Shown piece by piece: positions 1 through 8,387 of a DNA stretch of 34,165 nt; within the stretch, counting starts at the first letter, position 1; each line of letters begins with the position of its first letter. The notes under the pieces are model-generated. The model was not told the DNA's origin. It was given only the letters and a program-made list of their open reading frames with translations, and did not search any database. Where the stretch lies: contig JAJPHR010000003.1 in the NCBI GenBank assembly GCA_021325145.1, positions 1-34,165 of the forward strand, written 5' to 3'. Source of the DNA: Verrucomicrobiota bacterium. Lineage in GTDB: Bacteria > Verrucomicrobiota > Verrucomicrobiia > Limisphaerales > Pedosphaeraceae. Made by a program: the position numbers and the translations under genes.

Positions 1-2
1 CG

Positions 3-1379
3 CGGCTCAACTGGCACGAGAGCCAGCACCCCAATGAACTCATCGAACCTCTCTTGCGTGACCAAATTCGCAGCAGCCTCGTTGGTGATCAAAAATCCGC
101 GTCTGCTCCTCCAGGCTTCGAAGCACAAACGCTGGCTGCACTCGCCAATCTGCCGGTGCTTAAGCCCTTGCGCGATCGGCTGCGGCATTTTGCCGGCGTG
201 TCGCCAGTGGAGTCGCTTTCGCCGTCGTTGGCGGAGCAACTTTACGGCGACTCCCTTAAAAGTTCAGTGAGCCGGATGGAACAATTCGCGGCCTGCCCGT
301 TCAAGTTCTTCGTGCATTCGGGTTTGCGCGCGGAGGAAAGGAAGCGGTTCGAGTTGGACATTCGCGACCAGGGGAATTTTCAGCACGAGGTCCTGATGCT
401 GTTTCACGATCAGTTGCGCGAGGAGGGCAAACGCTGGCGCGACATCTCGCCCGCCGACGCACGGGACCGCATTGAGAAGATTGCGCTCGGTTTGATCATC
501 AGCTTTCGTGACGGACTCATGCACGCCACCGAGCAAAACCAGTTTATTGCCCGGGTCCTGACGGAATCCCTCCAGGATTTCGTGGAGACCCTGATTGACT
601 GGATGCGCCAGCAGTACGCGTTTGATCCCGTTCGGGTGGAGCTGCCATTCGAGCAGGAGAGCGGCGATTTCCCGGCGTGGAAGGTCGAGCTCGGGAACGG
701 CCATCATTTATTGTTGCAAGGGCGCATCGATCGCATTGATGTTTGGCGGCCCGGCAAGGCGGATGAGGCGCTGTGCGTGGTGGTGGACTATAAATCGAGC
801 CAGCGGCAACTTGATCCGTTGCTGATGGAACACGGCTTGCAATTGCAATTGCCGGCTTACCTGAACGTACTTCGCCACTGGCCGAATCCCCGGGCGTTGT
901 TTGGAGTTGGGCGGCTGATTCCCTCGGGAGTGTTCTATGTGAACCTCCGGGGGCGCTATGACCGGGGAGCGAATCGGGATGAGGCGCTGGCGGATGTCGA
1001 GTCCGCGTGCAAACGGGCGTATCGTCACACCGGCCGTTTTGACGCGTCTGTGCTTGATTTGCTGGATCAGCGCAGCGAGGCCAATGAGGGCGACCAATTC
1101 AATTATCGTCGCAACAAGGACGGAAGCATTTCCGGCAATTCGCGCGAAGCGCTGGACAGCGGGGCGTTTGCGGCAATGCTGGACGGAGTGGAAGCTTCCC
1201 TGAAACAAATGGGGCAGGGGATCTACGCTGGTGTGGCCAAACTTGATCCATATCGGAAGGGCCGCTTCACCGCTTGCGACTATTGCGATTACCAGGCCAT
1301 CTGCCGGATTGATCCGTGGGCGCATTCGTATCGCGTGCTGCGGAAAAAAACTGAAGATGGGGGAGAGAAGATTGGATGA
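3..1379 (+). CDS. addB: AddB-like PD-(D/E)XK nuclease subunit, 3' part only
   Basis: The frame is open from the left edge, so the N-terminal helicase-like part lies outside the window and only about 458 residues are seen. The visible part is the C-terminal nuclease domain of an AddB/RexB-type subunit, which acts with AddA to resect double-strand breaks for RecA-dependent repair. The PD-(D/E)XK core is visible as GRIDRID followed by VVVDYKSS near 720-800. A cysteine in ACPFKFF (codon 294-296) and three in CDYCDYQAIC (1275-1304) match the C-x(n)-C-x2-C-x5-C pattern that binds an iron-sulfur cluster in AddB nuclease domains. The stop codon overlaps the addA start in an ATGA, implying translational coupling. 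TTG at 54 is only an internal in-frame codon, not the gene start. The family call is firm; AddB rather than another Fe-S RecB-like nuclease rests on the addA partner. Confidence 0.85.
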   Translation, partial: RLNWHESQHPNELIEPLLRDQIRSSLVGDQKSASAPPGFEAQTLAALANLPVLKPLRDRLRHFAGVSPVESLSPSLAEQLYGDSLKSSVSRMEQFAACPFKFFVHSGLRAEERKRFELDIRDQGNFQHEVLMLFHDQLREEGKRWRDISPADARDRIEKIALGLIISFRDGLMHATEQNQFIARVLTESLQDFVETLIDWMRQQYAFDPVRVELPFEQESGDFPAWKVELGNGHHLLLQGRIDRIDVWRPGKADEALCVVVDYKSSQRQLDPLLMEHGLQLQLPAYLNVLRHWPNPRALFGVGRLIPSGVFYVNLRGRYDRGANRDEALADVESACKRAYRHTGRFDASVLDLLDQRSEANEGDQFNYRRNKDGSISGNSREALDSGAFAAMLDGVEASLKQMGQGIYAGVAKLDPYRKGRFTACDYCDYQAICRIDPWAHSYRVLRKKTEDGGEKIG

Positions 1380-4300
1380 GCTTGACCTCGGCCCAACAGG
1401 AAGCCGTGACGGCGCGCGGCAATGTGCTGGTCGTGGCCGGCGCGGGCGCGGGCAAAACCAGCACGTTGGTGGCGCGGTGTCTTCATTGCCTGCTGGATGA
1501 GAAAGCGCCGGTGTCGCTGGACGGGCTTTTGCTGGTCACGTTTACGGATGCGGCGGCGGCGGACATGCGGAAAAAGATTCGGGCGGAACTCGAAAAGAAG
1601 ATCAGGGAACTGGAGAGAGTAGGGACGGATGCAAACACTGAAGGGAGCGATGGGACCCCTCTCCCCTTGGAGGGGAGGGGGAGTAATGCGAGTTTGACCC
1701 AGGGACTGGCGAGCGGGCTTACCGAAGCAGAACTGCGTGACACGCAAAGGCGGGTGTGGTTGACGGAGCAGCTGGCGTTGTTCGAGACGGCGCACATCGG
1801 GACGCTGCACAGTTTTTGCCTGGAATTGGTGCGGGAGCATTTTTACGAACTCGAGTTGGACCCGCAGTTGACGGTGATGTCGGAAGAGGAACAGCACCTG
1901 CAAGCGGAGGAGACGCTTAACAAAATTTTCGAAGGCCATTACGCCAGCGATGCAAAGGAATCGAAGGCCGTCCAGGAGCTGATCCAAACCCAGGGGCGGG
2001 GTTCGGAGAAACCGATTCGCGAACTGACGCTCAAGTTGCACCATTACGCGCAAACGTTGCGTGATCCGGCGGGCTGGTTCGCGGGTCAGCTGGCGATGTT
2101 TGAGTCGGCGCAACCGGCTCAATGGGCGGAGTGGCTGGTGGACGGCGTGCAGGCCTGGCGCGAACGATGGCTGCTGGCGTTGCGGGCCGAAGCGGGGAAT
2201 TCGAAGGCGGCGGAATGTGCGGCAATCCTGGAAAGTTTGAGCGGCGCTCGGTCACGAGCGGAATGCGCAACGGTCATTGAAAATGTGCTCGCGGCAGACC
2301 GGCAATGGCCCAGCCGGCAAAAAACGGCGTTGCGCAAGTCATTGGAGGATTTTTTTGAGGAAGCAAAATTTCTATACTCGGTGGCCCGGCCGCAGGCGGC
2401 TCCGGTCCAGTCCCCGCGAAAGCAAGAGCCGACATTAATTGAGAAAGCGGCAGCCCTCGTCTCCTCATCCGAAGCGGAAGGAGCGGCCGACGAGGCGGAG
2501 CCTGATTTCGGCAAATTGTGGGAAGCCGAAGGCGACTCGCCGGCTGGTTCAACCGCTCCCGTGGGGGAACTCGCCCTGGCGAACTCGAAGCAGGAGGAAA
2601 GCGTGGATATTGCCACGTCCTGCCGCGACCCGCTGAGCGAGGATTGGGATTGGGTGCGCTCGCAGATGCGGACGTTGCTGGGACTGGCGCTGGAGTTTGG
2701 AAAAGCGTTCAGCAAAGCCAAGCGCGAGTTGGGCGTGGTTGATTTCCACGATTTGGAACAACATGCGTTGCGTTTGCTGATCGATCCCGCCACGAAAAGC
2801 TCCACCGCCGTTGCCAAACAGTGGCAAGCCAAACTGCACTTCGTCTTCGTGGATGAGTACCAGGACATCAATGATGCGCAGGACGCCATTCTCAGGGCGC
2901 TCAGCCGCGAAGAGACGATGGCGAATCGGTTCCTGGTCGGCGATGTGAAACAGAGCATCTACCGGTTTCGGCTGGCGGACCCGCACATTTTTCAGAACTA
3001 CATCAACGGGAGCGGCGAGGGGCGAATCATTTCGCTCACGGACAATTTTCGCAGCCAGGAGGCGATTCTTGGGTTCATTAATTCACTCTTCAGCGGGTTG
3101 ATGCGGCGGGAGATCGGCGGCGTGCCGTACGACGCGGCGGCACAGTTGCGTTTTGGAGATCCGGAGCATCGGCGCGAGCTCAGCCTGGCGCATGATCCCG
3201 CGCCGCGCGTTGAGTTGCGTTTGCGACTCAAGCGGGGGGAGGACGCCGCTGCTTCGGAGGACGAACCCGATGTCGCGCGAAAACGGGCGTGGACGGAAAT
3301 GATGAACCTGGAGGAACCGGAGAAAGAAGCCCGGCTGGTCGCGTTGCGTTTGAAGGAACTGAAAGCGGGCGCGCATCCGATTTGGGACGAGGAGGCAAAA
3401 TCGATGCGTCCAGTCGAATGGCGGGACATGGCCATCCTGCTGCGCTCGCCGTCGCGCAAGGCGGAGGCCTACGCGAAGGAGTTCACGCGGCTGGGCGTGC
3501 CTTTGCTGGTCGCGCGCGGCGGTTTTTACGAGAGCATGGAGGTGACCGATCTGTTGAGCCTGCTGCAATTGCTGGATAATCCGTTGCAGGATTTGCCGCT
3601 GGTGGCCGTGCTGCATTCGCCGCTGGTGGGACTGTCGCTGGACGAACTGGCGTCCATTCGCTTGATGCTGCCGCGGGGAACTTTTTGGGCGGCCTTGCAA
3701 CGTTATCACGAGGCGGATCATGGGCAAAAGACGAAGACGGGGCCTGCACGGAGCAGGACGGCAGCGGCAACGGGCGGCACTCCGCACGAAGGATGGATCA
3801 AGGTGGATCGATTTCTCCAGAACCATGCAGTTTGGCGGCGGTTGGCCCGGCAGATTTCACTGTCGCGCTGCCTGGAAACGGTGCTGGCGGAGACGCACTA
3901 TTCGGCCTGGCTGCTGACGCAATCGCGTGGCGAACAGCGCCATGCGAATGTGCAACGTCTCCTTGCTCTCGCGCAACAGTTCGACCGGTTCCAGCGCCAG
4001 GGATTGTTCCGCTTTCTTCGGTTTATTGAGGCCCAACAGGCGGCGGAGACGGAACCTGAAGTCGGGTTCGTTTCGGCGGAGAACGCGGTTTCGCTGATGA
4101 GCATTCATCAAAGCAAGGGGCTGGAGTTTCCCGTGGTGGTGGTGGCGGACCTGGGCAAGCCGTTTAATTTATCCGACCTGCGGGCGGAGATCATTCTGGA
4201 CGAGCAATACGGACTTTGCCCACAGGTGAAGCCGCCGCATACGGGACGCCGGTATCCGAGCCTGCCGTATTGGCTGGCGCGACAGCGGCAACGCCGCGAA

Positions 4301-5476
4301 ATGCTCGGAGAGGAAATGCGCCTGCTCTATGTGGCAATGACGCGCGCGCGCGATACGCTGATCCTGACCGGCACGGTTTCGGAACGCGATTTCAACAAAC
4401 GGTGGGTGGAGTCGGCCGGGAAGCCGGAGGAACGCCCGCCATCGCCGGCGAGCCGGGATGACTCGCCGCCTGGGGTTGCGCCATGGAATTGCAGCACGGC
4501 TGCCTTGCTGGGCGCGCGGAGCTACCTGGACTGGATGGCGGCCTGGACCGTGTCGCGTCCGGGAGCTTTGTTGACCGGGCAAAACGGAGCCAATGCGTGG
4601 CTTCGCTGGACCATTTACGAGGATGCCTGGCTGTTGCTGGGCGATCAGCCGCTGGCGACCGGGCCGGAACCGGCGGGCGTGGGCGAAACGCCACTGGATG
4701 CGCGCGCATGGCAAAAACTGCGCGAGCGACTCTCCTGGAAATATCCACATCTCGCGGCCATCCACTATCCGGCGAAGACTTCGGTGTCCGTGCTGCGGCG
4801 GCAGTTGGCGGAGGTGGATGGCGAGGAAGCGGTGCCGATTTTTCAGTCCAAAGTCCAAAGTCCAAAATCCAAAATCCAGAAAGGGATGCAGGCATCCGGG
4901 GAGACGGGAGGGAAGCTTTCGGCGGCGGAGGTTGGGACGGCACATCACACGTTTCTTCAGTTGGTCTCGCTGGAACGGGTGGACACTCTTGCCGGGCTTA
5001 AGGAGGAGGCGAAGCGCCTGGAACAGGAAGGTGCGTTGTCGGGGGCCGAGGCGGCACAACTTGATTTGGAGGCAGTGGCAGCTTTTTGGCGATCGAGTTT
5101 GGGCCGGAAGATCTGCGCGCAACGCGGCCATGTGCGGCGCGAACTGGCCTTCACCGCGCGCTTTTCGCCCGAGGAACTCGTCCGTGCGATGCCGGCCGAA
5201 CTGGATTTGTTCGATGAAGAATTTGTGGTCGTGCAAGGCGTGGCCGATTTGGCGGTCCTATTGCCCGGCGAGATTTGGCTGGTTGATTTCAAGACGGACG
5301 AGTTGCGGGAAGAGGACTTGGATCCGAGGGTCAAGTTGTATGAATCGCAACTTCGGCTGTACGGGATGGCGCTGGGGCGAATCTATCGGCGGCCGGTGAG
5401 CGAAGCGTATCTGCACTTCCTGGCGGTTCGGCGGTCGGTAAGGGTGGGGGCGAAGGGGAGCAGGATCGGGGATTGA
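1376..5476 (+). CDS. addA: AddA-like UvrD/RecB helicase-nuclease
   Basis: 1366 residues, a superfamily 1A helicase with a C-terminal nuclease domain and the motor partner of the upstream AddB-like subunit. The Walker A motif AGAGAGKT is at residues 21-28 behind a Q-motif (TSAQQEAV). Motif II is VDEYQDIN with D493/E494, and GDVKQSIYRFR follows. SIHQSKGLEFPVVVV (near 4095-4140) and LLYVAMTRARDTLILTG are the late helicase motifs. The PD-(D/E)XK nuclease has GVADLA with D1291 and VDFKTDE with D1304/K1306. The protein is longer than typical AddA (about 1200 residues) because of low-complexity insertions near residues 82-115, 340-420, 780-800, 1015-1040 and 1155-1180. Two of these are made of repeat DNA (1657-1681 and 4847-4879) and stay in frame. 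The ATG overlaps the addB stop by 4 bases. Confidence 0.92.
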   Translation: MSLTSAQQEAVTARGNVLVVAGAGAGKTSTLVARCLHCLLDEKAPVSLDGLLLVTFTDAAAADMRKKIRAELEKKIRELERVGTDANTEGSDGTPLPLEGRGSNASLTQGLASGLTEAELRDTQRRVWLTEQLALFETAHIGTLHSFCLELVREHFYELELDPQLTVMSEEEQHLQAEETLNKIFEGHYASDAKESKAVQELIQTQGRGSEKPIRELTLKLHHYAQTLRDPAGWFAGQLAMFESAQPAQWAEWLVDGVQAWRERWLLALRAEAGNSKAAECAAILESLSGARSRAECATVIENVLAADRQWPSRQKTALRKSLEDFFEEAKFLYSVARPQAAPVQSPRKQEPTLIEKAAALVSSSEAEGAADEAEPDFGKLWEAEGDSPAGSTAPVGELALANSKQEESVDIATSCRDPLSEDWDWVRSQMRTLLGLALEFGKAFSKAKRELGVVDFHDLEQHALRLLIDPATKSSTAVAKQWQAKLHFVFVDEYQDINDAQDAILRALSREETMANRFLVGDVKQSIYRFRLADPHIFQNYINGSGEGRIISLTDNFRSQEAILGFINSLFSGLMRREIGGVPYDAAAQLRFGDPEHRRELSLAHDPAPRVELRLRLKRGEDAAASEDEPDVARKRAWTEMMNLEEPEKEARLVALRLKELKAGAHPIWDEEAKSMRPVEWRDMAILLRSPSRKAEAYAKEFTRLGVPLLVARGGFYESMEVTDLLSLLQLLDNPLQDLPLVAVLHSPLVGLSLDELASIRLMLPRGTFWAALQRYHEADHGQKTKTGPARSRTAAATGGTPHEGWIKVDRFLQNHAVWRRLARQISLSRCLETVLAETHYSAWLLTQSRGEQRHANVQRLLALAQQFDRFQRQGLFRFLRFIEAQQAAETEPEVGFVSAENAVSLMSIHQSKGLEFPVVVVADLGKPFNLSDLRAEIILDEQYGLCPQVKPPHTGRRYPSLPYWLARQRQRREMLGEEMRLLYVAMTRARDTLILTGTVSERDFNKRWVESAGKPEERPPSPASRDDSPPGVAPWNCSTAALLGARSYLDWMAAWTVSRPGALLTGQNGANAWLRWTIYEDAWLLLGDQPLATGPEPAGVGETPLDARAWQKLRERLSWKYPHLAAIHYPAKTSVSVLRRQLAEVDGEEAVPIFQSKVQSPKSKIQKGMQASGETGGKLSAAEVGTAHHTFLQLVSLERVDTLAGLKEEAKRLEQEGALSGAEAAQLDLEAVAAFWRSSLGRKICAQRGHVRRELAFTARFSPEELVRAMPAELDLFDEEFVVVQGVADLAVLLPGEIWLVDFKTDELREEDLDPRVKLYESQLRLYGMALGRIYRRPVSEAYLHFLAVRRSVRVGAKGSRIGD
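1657..1681. repeat. C-rich/G-rich palindrome inside addA
   Basis: CCCTCTCCCCT (1657-1667) pairs with AGGGGAGGGGG (1671-1681) over 11 positions with one G-T pair and a 3-base loop. It is translated in frame as part of PLPLEGRG, inside a stretch of about 30 residues that interrupts the AddA helicase between the MRKKIRAELEKK helix and the TLHSFC motif. Its composition differs from the flanking coding sequence, and it looks like an interspersed palindromic repeat that landed in the gene. Confidence 0.65.
4847..4879. repeat. 7-bp tandem repeat (TCCAAAG/A) inside addA
   Basis: Four full copies of a 7-base unit, TCCAAAG twice then TCCAAAA twice, end with a partial TCCAG. It is read in frame as SKVQSPKSKIQ in the linker between the helicase part and the C-terminal nuclease domain. 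Because 7 is not a multiple of 3, a gain or loss of one unit would shift the frame and remove the nuclease domain. Confidence 0.8.
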
Positions 5477-5529
5477 GACGCTTGTGGTTTTGAATTGACC
5501 TAATTAGGCGGCGGGTTCAGTCTGGCAAC

Positions 5530-6330
5530 ATGAGGCAGGAGAATGTCAGCGGGATGGCGAGGCACGTTGTCGCAGTGCTGATGTTTGCCGTTGCGGTGAG
5601 TTTGCTTGATGGCTGCACAAGCCTCGACCCGGAACACGGCCCTCCAGTGCCCGCGTGTGTTCTGCGCACAAAAGGTGACATCACTTTTTCCGCTGACGGC
5701 AAAACTTGGTTACACATGAAGAACGGTGACAGGGTGTGGCCGGGTAGTCTGATTAAGACTGGAGAGGGTTCTTACGTGAATTTGGGACTGACTGACCTCT
5801 CGCGCGCAATTCCGGTGGAGATTGGGCGCAGCGGAATCTACTTCGTTGAACGAAGGCAAATCATTCGGGAGTACTTGCAGATTCGCGAGAACTCAGTGGT
5901 GGCCCTGGAGAAATCGGTTGTGAGCGCGATGCCAGGCGCATTCGATTCCAAGTTGATGGGAAGGCATATCCACCTGGATCTTCATGCGGGTGAAATCGTC
6001 GGAGAGGCTCGGCATATGCCCGAAGGCTCCAAATACGAAATCCGGTTTCCAAAGGGTTTGGTGCGCGTCCAGGAAGGCGTTTACGTATTGAACTCCACCG
6101 GATTGCTGGACGTGCCAGAAGGAAAAGCAACCGTATGGCTCGATGGAAATGTGCAGCCACTGGAGGTTAAGAGCGGTTACCGCTTCGATCCTGAAGGTAT
6201 GGTGACGGACTTGCCCACGAACGTTGTCCGCCGCGAGTTTTTCGTATTCGGGCTCGACGATTCGGATTTGGATGTGCTGTCACATCCAGTTGCGGAGCGG
6301 CCTTTCAGCCTCCCGGAGAGAAAATTCTGA
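5530..6330 (+). CDS. FecR-domain-like lipoprotein
   Basis: 266 residues. The N-terminus has a hydrophobic stretch (VVAVLMFAVAVSLLDGC) ending in a probable lipobox LDGC, so it is probably a lipid-anchored periplasmic or outer-membrane protein; Asp at -2 of the Cys is not ideal. The body resembles the FecR fold: GDITFSADGKTW, then GDRVWPGSLIKTGEGSYVNLGL, and a second half with LHAGEIVGEAR, FPKGLVRVQEGVYVLN and GKATVW. FecR proteins usually transmit a signal to an ECF sigma factor, but none is encoded nearby, so the role here is unknown. An alternative start is ATG 5554 with AGGAGA 11 bases upstream. It lies 53 bases after addA and appears to be transcribed alone or at the end of the addAB unit. 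Confidence 0.75.
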   Translation: MRQENVSGMARHVVAVLMFAVAVSLLDGCTSLDPEHGPPVPACVLRTKGDITFSADGKTWLHMKNGDRVWPGSLIKTGEGSYVNLGLTDLSRAIPVEIGRSGIYFVERRQIIREYLQIRENSVVALEKSVVSAMPGAFDSKLMGRHIHLDLHAGEIVGEARHMPEGSKYEIRFPKGLVRVQEGVYVLNSTGLLDVPEGKATVWLDGNVQPLEVKSGYRFDPEGMVTDLPTNVVRREFFVFGLDDSDLDVLSHPVAERPFSLPERKF

Positions 6331-6353
6331 GCTTAAGCCCGGAGTTGGATGTC

Positions 6354-6390
6354 GAGACCGCTCAGCGAAAGTCAACCGCGGTCTTTAATT
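6354..6390 (+). terminator. Probable terminator after the FecR-like gene
   Basis: GAGACCGC (6354-6361) pairs with GCGGTCTT (6378-6385) over 8 positions including one G-T pair, with a 16-base loop and a T-rich run (TTTAATTCTGTTTT) directly after. It lies 24 bases past the stop codon of the FecR-like gene. The large loop lowers certainty. Confidence 0.4.
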
Positions 6391-6435
6391 CTGTTTTCGC
6401 CAGAGCTGGGACTATATGGGGCGGTCTATCAGGAT

Positions 6436-7347
6436 TCAGGAGCTTGCGCTGGTGTAGTGTTTCAAGGATTGTCGCCAGCCTAATTCGGAGATCACCATGC
6501 AGAAAGCGCACATCGCCAGGAGGAGCAGGATCTGACCGGGTGAACGGAGTTTGTCGGTGAGTACGCGGGCGGGGACGTTCGAAACCAACAACATCGGGAT
6601 GGCGAAGGTGAACACGGCCTTGAAGACCCCACGGAAGGCGTCGTCGGGCATGCGAGCGATGTTGAACAGGTTGTAATAACCCCAGACGATGCCTTGCGCG
6701 CGGACGGTCCAAAAACTGATGCTGGCCAGCAGAAACATGAGGGAGTAGTGGATGAGGATTCCCGATAGGCAAAGCATTAGAAAACCGATGATTTGAAGCA
6801 AGGTGACCGTGAGATGGAGTTGGATGAGGGCGTAGATCATGACCCCGACGGCCAGGGTGGCGTTGACGAAGCCGCCAAGATCAACCTGGCGCAAGGACAC
6901 GATAAACCGGGTATTGACGGGCAGGAGCAAGAGGAAATCCAATTTCCCCGTGCGGACGAGTTCGGACAAGTTGGTGCAATTGATCAGGAAAAACGCCTGG
7001 TAAATCTGCTGGATGAAATGGCTGGCGCCGATCAGCAGCACGACCTCCCATTTGGTCCACGTTCCGATGGTATCGGTGTGCAGGTAGAGCACGCTGATGA
7101 AGCTGAGCTGCAATCCGAACCACAACACCTCGACCACGATCCAAAGCAGGAAGTTGGATTTGAAACCCATCTCGCGCGCGACGGAGTTTTTCCAGAGCGC
7201 GAGATAAATGCCGGGATAACGGCGGAGCCAGCGCGGCGTGCGGGGCGCGGAGTGCGGAATGGGCGATTCGGGGCTGTTCATCGGCGTGGTAGGTTCCGCA
7301 TGTGCTTTGAGATTTGAGTGATTATTTGGTCCTTGGCCATTGGACAT
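6436..7347 (-). CDS. ABC-2 type permease, second of a pair
   Basis: 303 residues, an integral membrane protein of the ABC-2 permease kind (related to the DUF990/ABC2_membrane_6 group). It has about six hydrophobic segments, starting with FLLWIVVEVLWFGLQLSFI and including VVLLIGASHFIQQIYQAFFLI and a long stretch around LLQIIGFLMLCLSGILIHY. The conserved part starts at RYPGIYLALWKNSVAREM. ATG 7347 is preceded by GGGAGGA six bases upstream, at the end of the other permease gene, so it is the best-supported start. The first 22 residues (MSNGQGPNNHSNLKAH...) are encoded partly by an interspersed repeat; ATG 7281 is the alternative and gives a more usual length. Such permeases normally work as a pair with a separate ATPase, which is missing here. 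Substrate unknown. Confidence 0.85.
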   Translation of the reverse strand: MSNGQGPNNHSNLKAHAEPTTPMNSPESPIPHSAPRTPRWLRRYPGIYLALWKNSVAREMGFKSNFLLWIVVEVLWFGLQLSFISVLYLHTDTIGTWTKWEVVLLIGASHFIQQIYQAFFLINCTNLSELVRTGKLDFLLLLPVNTRFIVSLRQVDLGGFVNATLAVGVMIYALIQLHLTVTLLQIIGFLMLCLSGILIHYSLMFLLASISFWTVRAQGIVWGYYNLFNIARMPDDAFRGVFKAVFTFAIPMLLVSNVPARVLTDKLRSPGQILLLLAMCAFCMVISELGWRQSLKHYTSASS

Positions 7348-7354
7348 TGGTCAT
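7324..7354 (-). repeat. Interspersed repeat (ATGACCAATGTCCA type) at the permease gene junction
   Basis: Read on the minus strand it begins ATGACCAATGTCCAATGG. It matches 15 of 17 bases with the sequence at 30215-30231 (ATGACCAATGGCCAGTG). It contains the TGA stop of the upstream permease gene and the ATG start of the downstream one. Confidence 0.6.
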
Positions 7355-8193
7355 CCTCCCACCGCGGAGTATTTCTTGATGCCGCGCGACCACGCGAAGC
7401 GCGCGATGAAGTAAGACAGGACCACCCACGCGGCTTGAACGAACAGGCCCTGGATCATTGCGTTTCCGGTGGTGCGGCCCATGTAGATGCTCACGGGGAA
7501 ATACATTTGATACGGAAACGGCGTGTAGTAGAGCACCTTTTCCATCGCGTGCGGCAGAATATCCAGGGGGAACAGATGCCCGCTGGCAAGGTATTCGAAT
7601 GCAAACAGGATGAAAATGAACGTCGAAACCTCCAGCACCCAAAACGCGAGCATGGCCATCGCATACGATGTAAAGAATTGCAGCAACCCGGTCATAACCA
7701 CCGAGGCCAGGAAACATCCAAACGCAGCCGGGTCAGCCGGCCAGATGAAATAATGCCGCAGGAAAAACAGGAACAATCCCAACGGGACCGCCGCAACGGC
7801 GAGGTAGATCAGGCGGCTGGAAAAATAAAGGCAGAGCCTGTAGGTGAGATAATCGATGGGTTTGAGCAGGAACTGGCTGATGTTGCCGTCCTTGATGTCG
7901 GCGGCGATCTGCCAGTCGTCTTCACTCACGGCGGTCAGCACGTCCACAATGGTGACAAGCAGGTAATAGGAGGTCATCTGGGCCAGCGAATACGCGGCCA
8001 CGTCCGTTCCAGACGGTTTCCCGCTGTAGATCGCCCGCCAGAGGTAGATCGTTGCCAGCAGCGGGATGAATCCAAAGACGATTCGGAACAGAAAATTGAC
8101 CCGATAGGCCAGGTTGTTCTGAATGCCGATATTGATGACGTGCCAATACTTTTTCACTCTGCAACCGGGCAGACGGTGATTTGCCCGCGCCAC
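7351..8193 (-). CDS. ABC-2 type permease, first of a pair
   Basis: 280 residues, an integral membrane protein of the same ABC-2 permease class as its downstream partner; the two probably form a heterodimeric channel. The typical opening is KKYWHVINIGIQNNLAYRVN followed by a membrane segment (FLFRIVFGFIPLLATIYLW). An amphipathic region EDDWQIAADIKDGNISQFLL follows, matching the 'xxGxLdxxLLkP' loop of this family, then three or four more membrane segments. Both candidate starts are GTG (8193 and 8157); the second begins just before the conserved region and is as likely. Its stop overlaps the ribosome-binding region of the next gene, so the two are co-translated. No ATPase gene lies on either side. 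Confidence 0.85.
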   Translation of the reverse strand: MARANHRLPGCRVKKYWHVINIGIQNNLAYRVNFLFRIVFGFIPLLATIYLWRAIYSGKPSGTDVAAYSLAQMTSYYLLVTIVDVLTAVSEDDWQIAADIKDGNISQFLLKPIDYLTYRLCLYFSSRLIYLAVAAVPLGLFLFFLRHYFIWPADPAAFGCFLASVVMTGLLQFFTSYAMAMLAFWVLEVSTFIFILFAFEYLASGHLFPLDILPHAMEKVLYYTPFPYQMYFPVSIYMGRTTGNAMIQGLFVQAAWVVLSYFIARFAWSRGIKKYSAVGG

Positions 8194-8306
8194 CCTACCA
8201 CAGTTTTCGGTCTGCGAAAGGGCGCAGAATCAATTTCTTTCATGGCCAAGTTGATTTAAAAACCGCGGGAGATTTGCAAAAGCCATCGATTTCATTTGCG
8301 GTGTTC

Positions 8307-8336
8307 TTGAAGCATAATTACTTTTGAGGCTATTTA
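8307..8336 (+). promoter_or_regulatory. Possible sigma-70 promoter for glgP
   Basis: TTGAAG (8307-8312) and TATTTA (8331-8336) are separated by 18 bases in an AT-rich stretch about 50 bases before the ATG. The match to the consensus is partial and was judged by eye only. Confidence 0.3.
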
Positions 8337-8387
8337 TTGCTGGCGCTTTTTGCCAGTTTGGAACGTGAAATTGAACTTGAACTTGTT

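Noticed and set aside
7318..8259. A 313-residue plus-strand open frame opposite the first ABC permease
   Set aside because: It is highly charged (rich in H, Q, E and D), as expected from the antisense of a hydrophobic membrane protein gene.
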